Below, in pieces: positions 36,208 through 46,890 of a DNA stretch of 64,000 nucleotides. The position numbers and the translations under genes were made by a program. Within the stretch, counting starts at the first letter, position 1, and the number at the start of each line of letters is the position of its first letter. The notes beneath the pieces are model-generated. The model was not told the DNA's origin. It was given only the letters and a program-made list of their open reading frames with translations, and did not search any database. The DNA is from Ganoderma boninense. Its lineage: Eukaryota > Basidiomycota > Agaricomycetes > Polyporales > Polyporaceae. Where the stretch lies: the NCBI GenBank assembly GCA_002900995.3, contig CM035306.1, positions 124,001 through 188,000 of the forward strand. The letters are read 5' to 3'.

Positions 36208-39200
36208 CTAAACCCCCCCCCCGTGAGATGATCCCCCGCGACCTTTACCGTACTTGCGCAATGCCTTGATTGACGGCGTGTGGACGGGCGTGTGGACGGG
36301 CGCAGATGCCACGGCGAGACCGGATTCGACACGAGTGCGAGAGAGGACGTCTCCGTGGCTGCCGCCCTCCGAAGGCGATTCCGACATCGGTGAGCTGACG
36401 GGGGCTGAGGCGTCATCGCTATGCGGGACCACCTGGCGGACGGTCCGCAGGGCATGGCTGATGCTGCTACCCACCGACACCCCTTCCGGCATTCGAGTGG
36501 GACTGCGGCCTGTGCTGGCTGATGAAGCGTCCATTCGAGAACGTTGTGCGTGGCTGCCGATTTGACGTAAAGTTTCGTCTCCTACCCCGCGAGCGGCAAG
36601 GTATTGGGCGATGTAAGTGTCAACCTGTGCCCGGGATGCGTTAGGTGCCGCAGACCTTTCCAGCACGTCTACGCGCTCCGACAGGTCTGTGAGGATTTTC
36701 AAAATGTCGCCGGCGGTTGGAGGACGAGGTGCCGGGGACTCGCGGCCTTCCAAGCGATTGAGTCGAGTGTCGATTTGCACGTACATGTTGTGGATCAGTG
36801 GCTCGCACGCACGAAGAGCGTCGTTGGACATTTGATCGAGACGGTCTTCGATGTGAGCAACGGCGTAACGGACCTGTTGCATCGCGGGTCGCAGGGGCCT
36901 AACGTCCTCTTCCAGTGTTGCGAAACGTTCCCAAGAGACCCTGTACAGCTCTCTGAGGTGGTCAAGTTGCGTCAAGAGGTCCAGCATCGCGTGCCAGTTC
37001 ACGGGTGCCGCGGGAACATTGTCCAACGCCCCCGTAAACTGGGCCAATGTGACGTGCAGGTCCGCGAGTTTGCTCAGGATGGAGGTGAGGTCGTCCAAGT
37101 GAATCCGGCTGCCGTCAAACCCCAACTGCCGAGCGTGGTCGTCATCCCATGTCTCCCGCCTGTACATGTCGCTGCTTTCCTTGTTCAGCAATGCAGCGCG
37201 CTTGAGCAATTCTTCCTTCAGACCCAGCAACTGATCGAATTTGGCGCGGCTCGCATGTACGACGCGGACCATATCGTCGCTGATCGTGAAGGTCCGAGAC
37301 GGAGGGGTATGTGGCTGGGAGAGAGGTGCCGACTGTGGTGTAAGGCCGTCGAGGACTCTGTTTAGTGCGGGATTGGTGCCGGTGCCGGTCTGTGCCAAGG
37401 TTCGCCACTCCTCCTGCCAGTGCGTACTGTGCGGCAGATCAACAATTGAGTAGAAACCACTGGGGAGGGGTTCCCCGAGACGCGGCAGGTGCCTCCAAGT
37501 GTCTGACGAACGTTCATGAGTAAACGTACGAGATGTGTATTTAAGGGAGTTATGAGACGTACCGCGGATTCGAGGGACCACATGGACAGATGGCGGGGGG
37601 TGGAGAACATCGGGCGGTGGCGGGGGGAGTGAAGGGAGGTTTCCGCGGGCGACAGTTTGATGGTCAAACTCGCTCGCAAGGGATTGCCGGTTCGTTGTGG
37701 CACTTGGCGAGTCTCAACCACCCGCCGAGTCCTAAGCTTTCGAGTGGACGTTTGCTGGCCGAGCGCCGGGAGCTCCGGTACGTGCGAGCGAGGTTGACTG
37801 GACGCCTCGTGTGCGGCGGCAGGTGGAACAGGTACCGCTTGTGCCGACGAACGTTCGCCGACGACGGAAATATCAACGGAGTCCAGTTGCTCGCCGTGGG
37901 AGATCTCAGAGCGTGCAGAGGGGGAGGCCGGTGGATCCTCCGCCGAACTTTCGGACGAGCCAGGAAGAGTCACAGATGCAGTCGAAGGCGCACGAGACAC
38001 CGACCGTGAATGTGTAGTGACAGAATCCGCTCGCGCCGTGGCACGATGGCCTGTGGGCGGTCGCTGCGAGACGTGAACTACCGCCGCTTCATCGCTGACG
38101 GTTGCTGAGGGGTCGCGTCCTTTCTCGGCAGCCGCGGAGGCCTTACCCTTCTTCGACCGGCGATGTCCACCGCGTCGCGCTTCTTCATACAACTCTCGGA
38201 ACCAGGAAATGTTGGACGGAAGTGGGTTCGGCATCGCCAGTGGAGTGAATGTCGGTTCTGCGTAGACAGACGGGTTCGATATCATGCGGTAAGTGGCGTA
38301 CCCCAAGTAGGTAGCCATGCAGTGATCGCTCTTGATGTTAAAGGCGTTGGAGCACTTTCCATGCCTCTGATGGCACAGGGAGCAGTAGGATCTGAGGAGA
38401 GGGTTGAAGACACATGGGACCTTCTGCTCAAGGCACGTTGTGCAAGGCCGAGGCTGTACATCACAAAGGTCAGCAGTACCAATAGACGTTACGGAATGGC
38501 ACTGACGTTTTCAACGAATTCTGATTTCACCGGCTCTGGTGTGAGGTCGTAAATCGTGCGCTTCGCGGCAGTTCCCTCTCTGGCCTTGTCCTTCGTGGTG
38601 CGTGTAGCTTTCCCAAGATTAGATGGTGCCGCGCGGGCCTCAGCAGAGACAGCGGTGGCTCGTTTGCGGGACGCGGACCTTGTCTTACGTACCGCTGAGC
38701 GAGAAAGCAGGCTCAGCAGATGCGCAATGCGGATAGGGAGGGAGCGTACCCGCGGTACCCTCTGCCGGTACCGTTGAGGACGCCTTCTTGCCACCGGAAC
38801 CTTTCTTGCCATCGGAACGCCCCCGACGACCGACTGGTGGATTTGGGGAGACCGCTTCAGTGTCCATGTCAACGTCAAAGTCTGACCTGTCAATGGGGTG
38901 CGTTAGCTCGCAGGTGTGAGCGGATGATGAGTGCGCGCTGACGATCCGTCCTTGGCTTGGGAAGATGGTGTGCTCTGCGACCTGAGGACTTTCCGATGGC
39001 TTGCGCGCGTGCCTCGCGCTGGACCACCATCCATGTCGTCTCCTTCCACATCTATCTCGCTCTCACCTTCATCGGCACCTTCTGTGTCCATCGTGCTCTC
39101 CGCTGGATCCTCGTTAGGTAAAAGACGTCTCTTTGGAATTGCCGCTGCATACTCATACCTTCGGATATGATGGAACGTCCTTCCGGTACGTCCTCGAGTG

Positions 39201-39781
39201 ACCCGTCTCCAGACCCGGCGGGGATGGCATCGTCTTCCTGGAAATGAGCGTGGCTGGAAACGGGAACTCCAGATCGCCAAATGATTAGCACCAAACACTT
39301 GTATAAACTACGCCGCTATCTTACCTGGTTCACTCCACCAGTTGTCTCTAACGTCCCTCTCTTTTTTAATACACATTTGCCCCTTGAATGCCGGAATGTA
39401 TCGAAGCCGAGCAACGCTGTGGGCCCAATAGGCAGGATGCCCTGGTGAGTTCGCTGGAATAACGCGTGCGGGATCGAACTTTGGTTCCTTTTCGCGAAGC
39501 CGACGGTTGTTTTCCCAGATACAACCAATTGCAATCGGGGGCAGGAGGTCGAACTTGGCCACAGCGATGATTTTGAGCATGACGTTGAACTTGCGAATGA
39601 AACGAGCTTCCCAGTTGCGTCGAGCCTCCGTACCGGCGCGAGGACGAGCCTTGAATGCATAATGCAGTTGGCTTGCGAGGTCCCGGACTTGATCTATCTG
39701 GTCATCAGTGGGCGCTGTCTGTGGTCTGGCCGCAATGGTAGAGCCTGCGGCAGCCGCATTGGTCTTCGACGCTTCAGGCAT
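36208..39781 (-). CDS. Coiled-coil protein with Zn2Cys6-spaced cysteine cluster
   Basis: Exon 1 (39781-39325) starts MPEASKTNAAAAGSTIAARP and encodes a helical domain (WEARFIRKFNVMLKIIAV). Low-complexity basic and acidic exons follow (about 39300-38500). Then comes a cysteine cluster at about 38455-38352: CTTC-x6-C-x9-C-x2-C-x6-C, within the CX2CX6CX5-12CX2CX6-8C spacing of fungal Zn2Cys6 DNA-binding domains. After a long Ser/Pro-rich region, an exon ending VPRIR joins at GTACGT/CAG to the last exon (about 37502-36208). That exon has heptad-like helices (LGLKEELLKRAALLNKES, DLTSILSKLADLHVTLAQF, DILKILTDLSERVDVLE). Several middle exon borders are unresolved, and one junction near 37700 may need an intron or contain a frameshift. 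It could be an element-encoded DNA-binding factor. Confidence 0.6.
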
Positions 39782-40103
39782 ACTGGATATAATAACGGAA
39801 ACGAGTCAGCATGGACACGCAGGGGTGCCGGGCTGCATATACCTTGGGATACGTGTTTGAGGACTGTTGTCGAGGAGGATTGAGTGGAAGGCGCCTGATC
39901 GTATTCCGATCGCGATATTGTTGCCGGCGCTAACGTTTGATCGGCGGGATCTGGTGGGCCGTGGCCTCGCAACTTTCAACCTACCGTGGCTACCTTGGTC
40001 GCAGTGAAACGTTACCGAACAAATTGTAGTGGCATGCCGCGGAGAAAAGGTATGTCAAGGGTGCCTCATAGAGACTCCTAAACTCACCGGCACTCACTGG
40101 CAG

Positions 40104-41549
40104 GCGCCATCCACCAAAGTTCGGCAGCTCGTCCTCGTGGAGTGTTACGGGACCGAAGTGTGTCTCGTGCTCCGAGCGAAGGTACATTTACTTTAGCATG
40201 TGAGGACAATGCTTCCCAGACATTAACTTTATCGAAGGCAAACAAGTGCGGATTCGTTCACCAACGCCCAGGGAGCTGCCGCCCTCCTTGAATGCCATTG
40301 TTGGGGAAGCCTCCCCGGAGCGGGCAGGGAGGATTGACAGGCTAGATATCTCTAGCCCCCCCCAAACACAATCTCCCCCTCCAATGACACCACCAGCTGC
40401 TTTGCGATTTGCTCTTACCTCTATGGGCACGCCATTGTCGCCTGCTTCAAAAATGTTCCCGACGGAGGAGTCGGATGAGGACGACTCCATCGCAAGTTTA
40501 ATTGTTGGCGAGTATGAAGAAGACGACGTACCGCCGGGTATTCACAGCGACGAAAATACTGAGAAATTGTTCGACTTAGAAGGTGAGTTGCTGCAGTGGT
40601 CGAAAACGCACGAATTGACATAAAGGAAACAGATGACAGGTTCGGCGCGGCTCTGATCATTGGAGAAGTGGAGGCGGAAGGTTCCGACATCCACGCGACA
40701 TGTCCATTGGATGCCGGCACTGGCAGATTGTCTGTGTCCGAGTCAGACGACGGCGGAAGCGACTACTCCCCGACCTACACAACTTTGATCCTCGGTGAAG
40801 TAGGCGAAGACGACACCCCAATTCGATGCTGGCCCTTCCGGTCTGACGATGCCGAGGAAGACTGCGACGCGGTTTCCAGCACGGGAACCAATACTTTACC
40901 CCCCGGCAGCAACGATTCCTCCCCAGTCATGTCAAGACTGATTGTGGGGGAAGTCGATGACGGAGACTCGCCGCCTTCGTCGTGGTCTTCGCAGTCTGGC
41001 AGCGAAGCAGAGACGTCGTCGTTGAGAGGTGCCTCGACGGTAGACAACTCGGGTTCAGAGTCATCCGAGGAAGGCGCACGGGCGAAGCAGGCGGTAACAC
41101 GTACGTGCCCTAGTCGTTTCGTGCATGCATGAAAATTCAAAGGACAAGTTTTCGGAATTGCAGTGAAGACTATTGCCTACGCAAAGGATAAGACGTTGGT
41201 AGATATCTCTTTGGATTTCTTGACAGATATCACGTCAACGTCTCCAGCACCCACCCCCCCCGGCATGTCTTCCAAACCACGGGTTTCTGGTACGGACTCC
41301 CCGATACACAGCAGTTCGGATATGGAGGAACTTGACGTAAAGTTAAATACGGCGTACCGTTTGTCCGAGCTACGTTTCGACAGGCGAGTAGTGGCGGAGG
41401 CTCTCGAGGAGATCACTGAGGCTGAGAGGACCGCTCTCGCAATCCAAAGCTCTCCATATCCGACTCATCCGCAGTACTGGCGAGCTTACCAGCTATCTCT
41501 ATGGCTTTGTAGTCGAGCTGTGAATGACACTTGGACCCAGTTAGAGTAG
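40104..41549 (+). CDS. Acidic protein with repeated L-I-x-G-E motif
   Basis: Supported exons are 40104-40181 (APSTKVRQLVLVECYGTEVC), one ending at 40582, then 40633-41100 and 41164-41549, the last three in consistent phase. The start exon and the junction after 40181 are unresolved. The protein contains five variants of one short motif: LNAIVGEASPE, ASLIVGEYEEDDVPPG, AALIIGEVEAEGSDI, TTLILGEVGEDDTPI and SRLIVGEVDDGDSPPSS, spaced by acidic Ser-rich linkers. The C-terminal part is helical (AYRLSELRFDRRVVAEALEEI) and ends with WLCSRAVNDTWTQLE. It is the last gene of the KDZ element. I recognise no family. Confidence 0.6.
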
Positions 41550-41701
41550 TAGCACATGTTTGTAAGCTCTGCATATGAATACGGGTCTCTCGTAACTGGC
41601 TGCATTTCGCACCCTTGCCACCATCGACGTGGTCTTCTACCACAAAAGCTTTCAAATATTACATGGACAGTGTCCCTCCTCATGCATTTCTATGATCGGT
41701 T

Positions 41702-41934
41702 ACCGGCCGCGATCGTCTCGGACTTGCACAGGGTGGCCGGCCGGCCACTTTACAACAGTGGCTCGGGAGCTAGAACATTACTATAAGGATGAGTAAATTA
41801 CGTTTATATGCTAAGATACATCGAAACTGGAAGGCTTATAACGGTGCAATGGCGCGGAGAGGGGGTTCTGAGCACTTGTATGGACGCCCACCGGCCGGAA
41901 GAACCAACTCTACTATATAGGACATAGCGGCCGG
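41702..41934. repeat. Right subterminal GGCCGG-type motif cluster
   Basis: Motifs at 41702 (ACCGGCCGC), 41735 (GGCCGGCCGGCC), 41891 (CCGGCCGG) and 41928 (CGGCCGG, then GCCGG). It mirrors the cluster at the left end and lies between the last gene and the terminal repeat. Confidence 0.5.
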
Positions 41935-41956
41935 AGCCGGCTCCCTAGCCAATGCA

Positions 41957-42012
41957 GTCATATTGCACGTCCGGGTGAGTAACAAATCCTATATATATTG
42001 ATGTAATGATGT
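41957..42012 (-). repeat. Imperfect terminal inverted repeat, right end
   Basis: Read on the minus strand from 42012 it gives CATTACATCAATA, then TACTCACCCGGACGTGCAAT. This is the counterpart of the left end with a few mismatches and one- or two-base gaps. Confidence 0.6.
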
Positions 42013-42022
42013 GAATTCTAGA
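42013..42022. repeat. Putative target-site duplication, right
   Basis: GAATTCTAGA, matching 24885-24894 exactly and in the same orientation. Confidence 0.6.
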
Positions 42023-42587
42023 CCTGCCAATGCGTCTTTCCGGTGCTCGGTGTCCTGCCGGTCGGGGAAAATGGGGGACCCCATCGGCGACTCTGTAAAT
42101 CAGCACAATTGTTATCCCGTTGAGCTTTGGAGAATCTGTTAATTATACATGCTCCATTGAGTCGAGCTGAGAGTTTTACAAGTGTTGGCAGGCCCGGTGT
42201 GCAGGCAAGAGTGAGCAAATCGAACCCTCGGCCCAGACATCAGATAGATATCGCCTTCAATTGCAAGGCGAACCCGAAACACCCACCGCGATGCCGAAGT
42301 CGGCTTTCGAGATGCATCCCCGAATAATTAATGTATCGCCGGACAGGATTTGTTCCGTGTGTAGCTTGCAAGGCCGGTATGCTCCCATGCCAGCGACCGC
42401 CGCTCACATCTGCATTAGCTCTGTCAGGCTGCGGCCCCATGGGCACAAGTCCATGTCCTCGTTGTCCCTTCCCACAGCGTACGACGGAGTGCGGTGCTCG
42501 GGAACAACCACGGACCAGTACCCATGTGCGAGCGGGCGGCGTAGAGTCGGAACATAATTGTCATCCCGACATGAGAGCTTAACGGTC

Positions 42588-42612
42588 CGCCTCGCTTCGT
42601 GAAGCGAGAGGG
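42588..42612. other. Short perfect hairpin
   Basis: CCTCGCTTCGTGAAGCGAGAGG contains an eight-base perfect stem (CTCGCTTC/GAAGCGAG) around GT. It may be incidental in this GC-rich array. Confidence 0.4.
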
Positions 42613-44572
42613 GCCCCGCATTCCGTGCACGGGATCCTGCCATCCGAGTCCTCGCAAGTGGCTAAAGCCATTTCCTCCGCCTGGGCGTTCCCCACGAATA
42701 AATCGCATCCTTCCCATTCGCCCCCGCATCCTCCGTCACACTGGCGGCGCTGATCTCCCCCGCCCGGCGCGCCCGTGGGGTCTCTTTGCGAGTCCCCAAA
42801 TCGCCTGTCGACCAACACATGTTCCGAATGTCGTGCCGCAAGAATGAGCACATATCCCGCGCACGGGCCATGTGCTCCCTTACAAGAACTCGAGAGAATG
42901 CGCTTCGAAACCGCACTCACCTATTGTCCGTTTCGCCCCCGATAACCCTGCCCATACCCTCTCTCGTGCTCCGTGCTGCGACCGCCTGTTCAACTGTCAG
43001 CTCTTCACACTCGCCACATCCCGGGCCTTGCGGTCTACAGCTCGACTCGAAAATCGCAGCCGAGTTGGCCTTGGTAAGTCAGTTCCCGGCAGCGGACGTG
43101 ATACAGTGACCGTCGTGCTAACGTCTTCTCCGCGCGAATTACGTCCCGGCCGCACGCGAAGGCAGTCCGCCATCAACTGAGTGGACCCACGTAAGCTCGG
43201 CGGCACGTTGTTCCGCGACCGCGAGCTTGCATATCGCGCACGGGTCGTCCTGTGCCCCAAGATCCTCATGCGTACGTCGAGACGCACTCACCTCGTCCAC
43301 GGTGCTCTCCTGATCACCCCTCGGCATCCGGCTGCTCTTATCCCCCACACGGCCACTCAGATTCTCGTCGTTGGAAGCCCCAGTTTGATCGCCGGCGTGA
43401 TCGTTGAATGCACCGGCAAGTCCTCGGGTTACGTTTAGTATGAGTGCGCGCCGTGATCTAACATGCAGTCTTTGGACAGTACCCCGGGTCCGAGCGAGGT
43501 CCGAGGATGACTGCCGGGTGCCTGGAAAAAGCCAGTCAGCATCAGCAACCACGCAACACCAAGTTCAGTGAGCGATCTGACGTTAAGTTTTCATTCCCAA
43601 TCGTGCGTGCCGTCTGGTGCCGCGGTGATCTCGCTGACACCCTCTCGAGCCAGGTCTCGGGTCCGCCAGCCACTGTGAACTCGCGCGGCCATCGCCCCGA
43701 CCGCAATCTCCCGCTCCTTCTGCAGCCTCCCCTGCAACACAGACCCGAAGCGTTAGTATAACGGCGGGATAACCCGGAAGAGGATGTCGGGACGTACGCG
43801 TCCGAGTGCCCGCTAGTCAGGTACGTCCTTCTCGAGTACCGGGACAGCGGTCTCACTTCACCCCCCACCCAGTTCCCGACGCCTGAATGCCAGTCAAGAC
43901 GTTGCCACTGGCGCCACACAGCCACCCACACCCATGTCCGGAGCTCGACCACTGAATACTAGGTAAAGAAGATATATTCATATTAGTGTAGTTACAAGTC
44001 TCGTACGTACAGGGCCCGGCACGCGTCCGTGCACCGTGCACCGTGCTCGGCACGATCTCCCGTCGCGTCCGACTGTACTCCGCGAGTGCGGGCAGAGGAG
44101 GAGCTCACTGGCGAGTCCAGCCGAGTCGGTGCCGATCGCCCCACTGAGATCTTCAGAACTCGCCATGTGCGCTGCCGCCGTGCTCCCCCCATCCGAGAAC
44201 CATGTCTTCTCGCGACCGCCGTCTTCATTCCAGCTGAATGCGGTCCGCAACGGCCACGGCGGTCGTCCCTCGTGGACTCGACGTCCGTCCTTCCCCTGCC
44301 CATGTCCCTGGCTGCCGTCGTCCTCCGGTTCCGTCCCGGTGTCATCCGGCGGAGGTGTGCCGTCGTCCATTCAGATGACGTCTCGGCAGTGAGGACCCGA
44401 TGCGGCGTTCGCTCTCCCTGTGAGAACCGCTGAACCCGAGTCCGCTAGGTACCACGCTTCGTGCCGCCCGCCACATGAGATTTATCTGAGATTCGAGGCA
44501 CGCTGAGTTCTGCTGGTCAGTTGTGCACATGCAGTCAGTCATGGAAATCGACTCACTGCATCCCCGGGCGTC

Positions 44573-44656
44573 GATCGAGATGAAGTTCGCCTGGGTCTCG
44601 TTGACGAGTCCCCGCGAGTCTCGGGCGAGCTGTATAGCGAAACATGGCTCGATCAC
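44573..44656 (-). pseudogene. CDC48/p97 D2 ATPase remnant, copy 1
   Basis: The minus strand reads GLVNETQANFISID. The second ATPase ring of CDC48/p97 has NExQANFISI at this place, just after the Walker A motif. The preceding residues (CFAIQLARDS) no longer match. The core DNA (GAGATGAAGTTCGCCTGGGT on the plus strand) is shared with two other places in the array. The neighbouring exons of a CDC48 gene are absent. Confidence 0.55.
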
Positions 44657-46267
44657 AGTGCGCCGTCTTGGATATACCGGCCGTCGGACTAGACGTTCTC
44701 TAGAGACGCCTACCTGGGCAGCATGGGCCTCGAGACGTCATCTGCGGCACTCCGTCAGATGGTCGCTTGAGGACATGGAGCCCGAGGCAACGCTGGCCAC
44801 ATACCTCATCACTAGCGAAGACTCCAACCGATACCGGCATCGTTTGCCGGCGAGAAGTCTCTTGCCCTGCCAGCTGCCTGGCGATGGTCGCTAATCCCCG
44901 TCTTGAACGGGCATTCCAGCTGGCAGCTCTTCCGTGAGCCGGCTGCATCGATCCGTGCCGGCTCCATACGTTGGGGGCGGTGGGTCGCGTGGCTGAGATC
45001 GCCGTCGGCCGTCGCTTCCGTCGGGTTATCCTCTGCGCTGGGCAGGTCGCCGGCCAGAGGACACCTCGACAGCTCGTCTCCCGCACTGCCCGCTCGTCTG
45101 TTCCGCACACGCCCTGCCACATTGCATGCTTTCCATGGTTCCTGGATCGTGGCGGATGCTTCGTTAGTCGTGCAGGGCCGAGCTCCCGAGTCTCGGCTGG
45201 CGGACTCACCGAGAGCATCCCGAGCGTACATCCAAGAACGAGAACGAAGCGTCTCCTGACGGCGATGGCCGTCACATCGCGCGACGTCCCCACAGACAAC
45301 GCGGCCGGCAAATCCGGGCGGCGGCGTCAAGCCGCACTTGATGAATTCGTCGGGGTGCTCGACAGAGAGCCGGCTGTCCGCCGTACCGACCGTCGGGCTC
45401 GCAGACGAGCAGTCTCTTCCACGTCGACTTCGGTCCCATGGTATACGGGGCCGCAGACGTCATCCAGAACCGTCCGTCCAGTGGTATCGTGACGGTTCCG
45501 CGTTCGAGCCCCCATGCGCACCGTGCCTACCCGGAGCGAATCTCCGAATCCCCGCATTCTTCTGCCTTGCGCAGCGTAAACGGGGTCTCAGGCACTCCCC
45601 CTGTCGGTCTAGAATGAGTATAAGCGGCCGCGGCCCGCCGTTGTGGCCAGAACGCACCTTGCGTCCCGGCACCCCCACTTCGACCCGACCATGTGCGGAT
45701 TTTGAAAACTCCTTCCCGGCGGCTGTAAACCGTCCACGCGTGCTGTCCGTGACCCGTACATGCCAGGGAAAATGCCCGCCGGCCCCCCCGAGACAGTCGA
45801 CGTGCCCCATCGTGCGTCCTGTGCCCGGCCGAAATTGAATTATCATGAAATGCGCATTTTCGGCCGGTTTTCGAAAGTCGTCGGGGCGCCGCGAGACCGG
45901 CCGCGTTCGATGCGGAGGTGTTCAGGGAGCTGTAAAAACACGTTTAGCACGCGATATAGGGTGTGGCTCGCGAGCGAGGGGCCGTTTTCCCGAGCCTGCT
46001 TACCTGGGCTGGCGGAGGCGACGTCGATCGTCCCCGTTGTGTTTGACGTGAGTGTCTGCTCTCGAACTCCTTGCAGCCGCCGGCCGGTCCCGTTGCGGTG
46101 TCCTTGGCGTGTAGTCGTCCGTTCAGACGATACCTCGGCAGCGAGGTCCCGATGCGAGGGACGCATTGTCTGCTGTGTCTCATGGCGAGACTGCCGACAC
46201 TCTGCGTTCTCTCAGTTAGCTGTGCACGTAATGGGCCTCCATAATTGAATGGACTCACCACGGCCCC

Positions 46268-46360
46268 GGCGGACGATCGAGATGAAGTTCGCCTGGGTCT
46301 CGTTGGTGATGACCTTCGCGAGTGCGGCCTGTCCAATGGGAATCGTCGACCTGTATGCCG
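46268..46360 (-). pseudogene. CDC48/p97 D2 ATPase remnant, copy 2
   Basis: The minus strand reads GQAALAKVITNETQANFISI. The CDC48 D2 Walker A region has the pattern GKTLLAKAIANExQANFISI, so twenty positions align, with the catalytic GKT changed to GQA. The following residues (VRRGRG, then GTGAGT) do not continue the CDC48 sequence. This is the copy with the longest recognisable flank and the basis for the identification. Confidence 0.65.
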
Positions 46361-46805
46361 CTCGATGGCGACGGATGGTATCCTGTTCCTATCCCCGGCC
46401 GGCGGGATACTCGGTGATTTACTTACCTGCCAGGCCCGTATCCTTTTCTCCGGCCGCGACGGCAGCCGCTTCTCCGTTGTGCGGCGTAGGAGCGACGTCC
46501 GCCGCGTCCGTCGAGTCTGCTGCTATTACGGAACGCAGCTGAGTGCGTTCGCCGGCTGCACATCTCCGTCCGCCCGCCATCCATTCTCGACGCCGTCACC
46601 ATCCGAGAGTGTCGCGAGCCGGCGCCTGGGTCCTTGAATCATCCCCGCAGAGCGATAGCGGGCTACCTTGCAGGTTGTTGCAGCCCCGTGCACCCGCGGT
46701 GTACGCTCCTCGCCCGTGTCCGCTTGGCACGACGTTCATGCCATGCACTGTTTGTCAGTCTCGTGAGGAGCCGGCCTTCCCAATTCACTCACCGTGTTGC
46801 CGGAC

Positions 46806-46890
46806 ATGGATCGAGATGAAGTTCGCCTGGGTCTCGTTGGCGATGGCCCTCGTCACTTGTGGTTGAGGGGATTCATGGAACGGGATGGCG
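46806..46890 (-). pseudogene. CDC48/p97 D2 ATPase remnant, copy 3
   Basis: The minus strand reads VTRAIANETQANFISIH. AIANE is closer to the CDC48 form than in the other two copies, while the Walker A side (HESPQPQ) is lost. It lies about 535 bases from copy 2. A GTGAGT donor follows within about 20 bases, as in copy 2. Confidence 0.6.

Larger units (their letters stand above)
24895..42012. mobile_element. KDZ-class DNA transposon with TET/JBP and passenger genes (17.1 kb)
   Basis: The element is bounded by a perfect 10-bp direct repeat. Inside it the ends are related as imperfect inverted repeats, and GGCCGG-type motifs cluster in the first and last few hundred bases. It encodes a KDZ transposase (27221-31096, minus), a small protein (26323-27109, minus), a TET/JBP oxygenase (31203-32790, minus), an 865-aa protein (33266-36068, plus), a Zn2Cys6-like coiled-coil protein (36208-39781, minus) and an LIxGE-repeat protein (40104-41549, plus). 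KDZ transposons linked to TET/JBP genes are known from basidiomycetes (Iyer, Aravind and colleagues, 2014). The complete open frames suggest a recent and perhaps autonomous insertion. Confidence 0.8.

Noticed and set aside
40182..40244. Intron joining the first readable exon of the LIxGE-repeat gene to the next
   Set aside because: The available acceptors give either a 23-base intron or a phase mismatch, so I left the 5' structure open.
24895..42012. Reading the cargo-bearing element as a Starship-type giant element
   Set aside because: No tyrosine recombinase (captain) gene is present. The transposase is clearly KDZ and the element has inverted ends.
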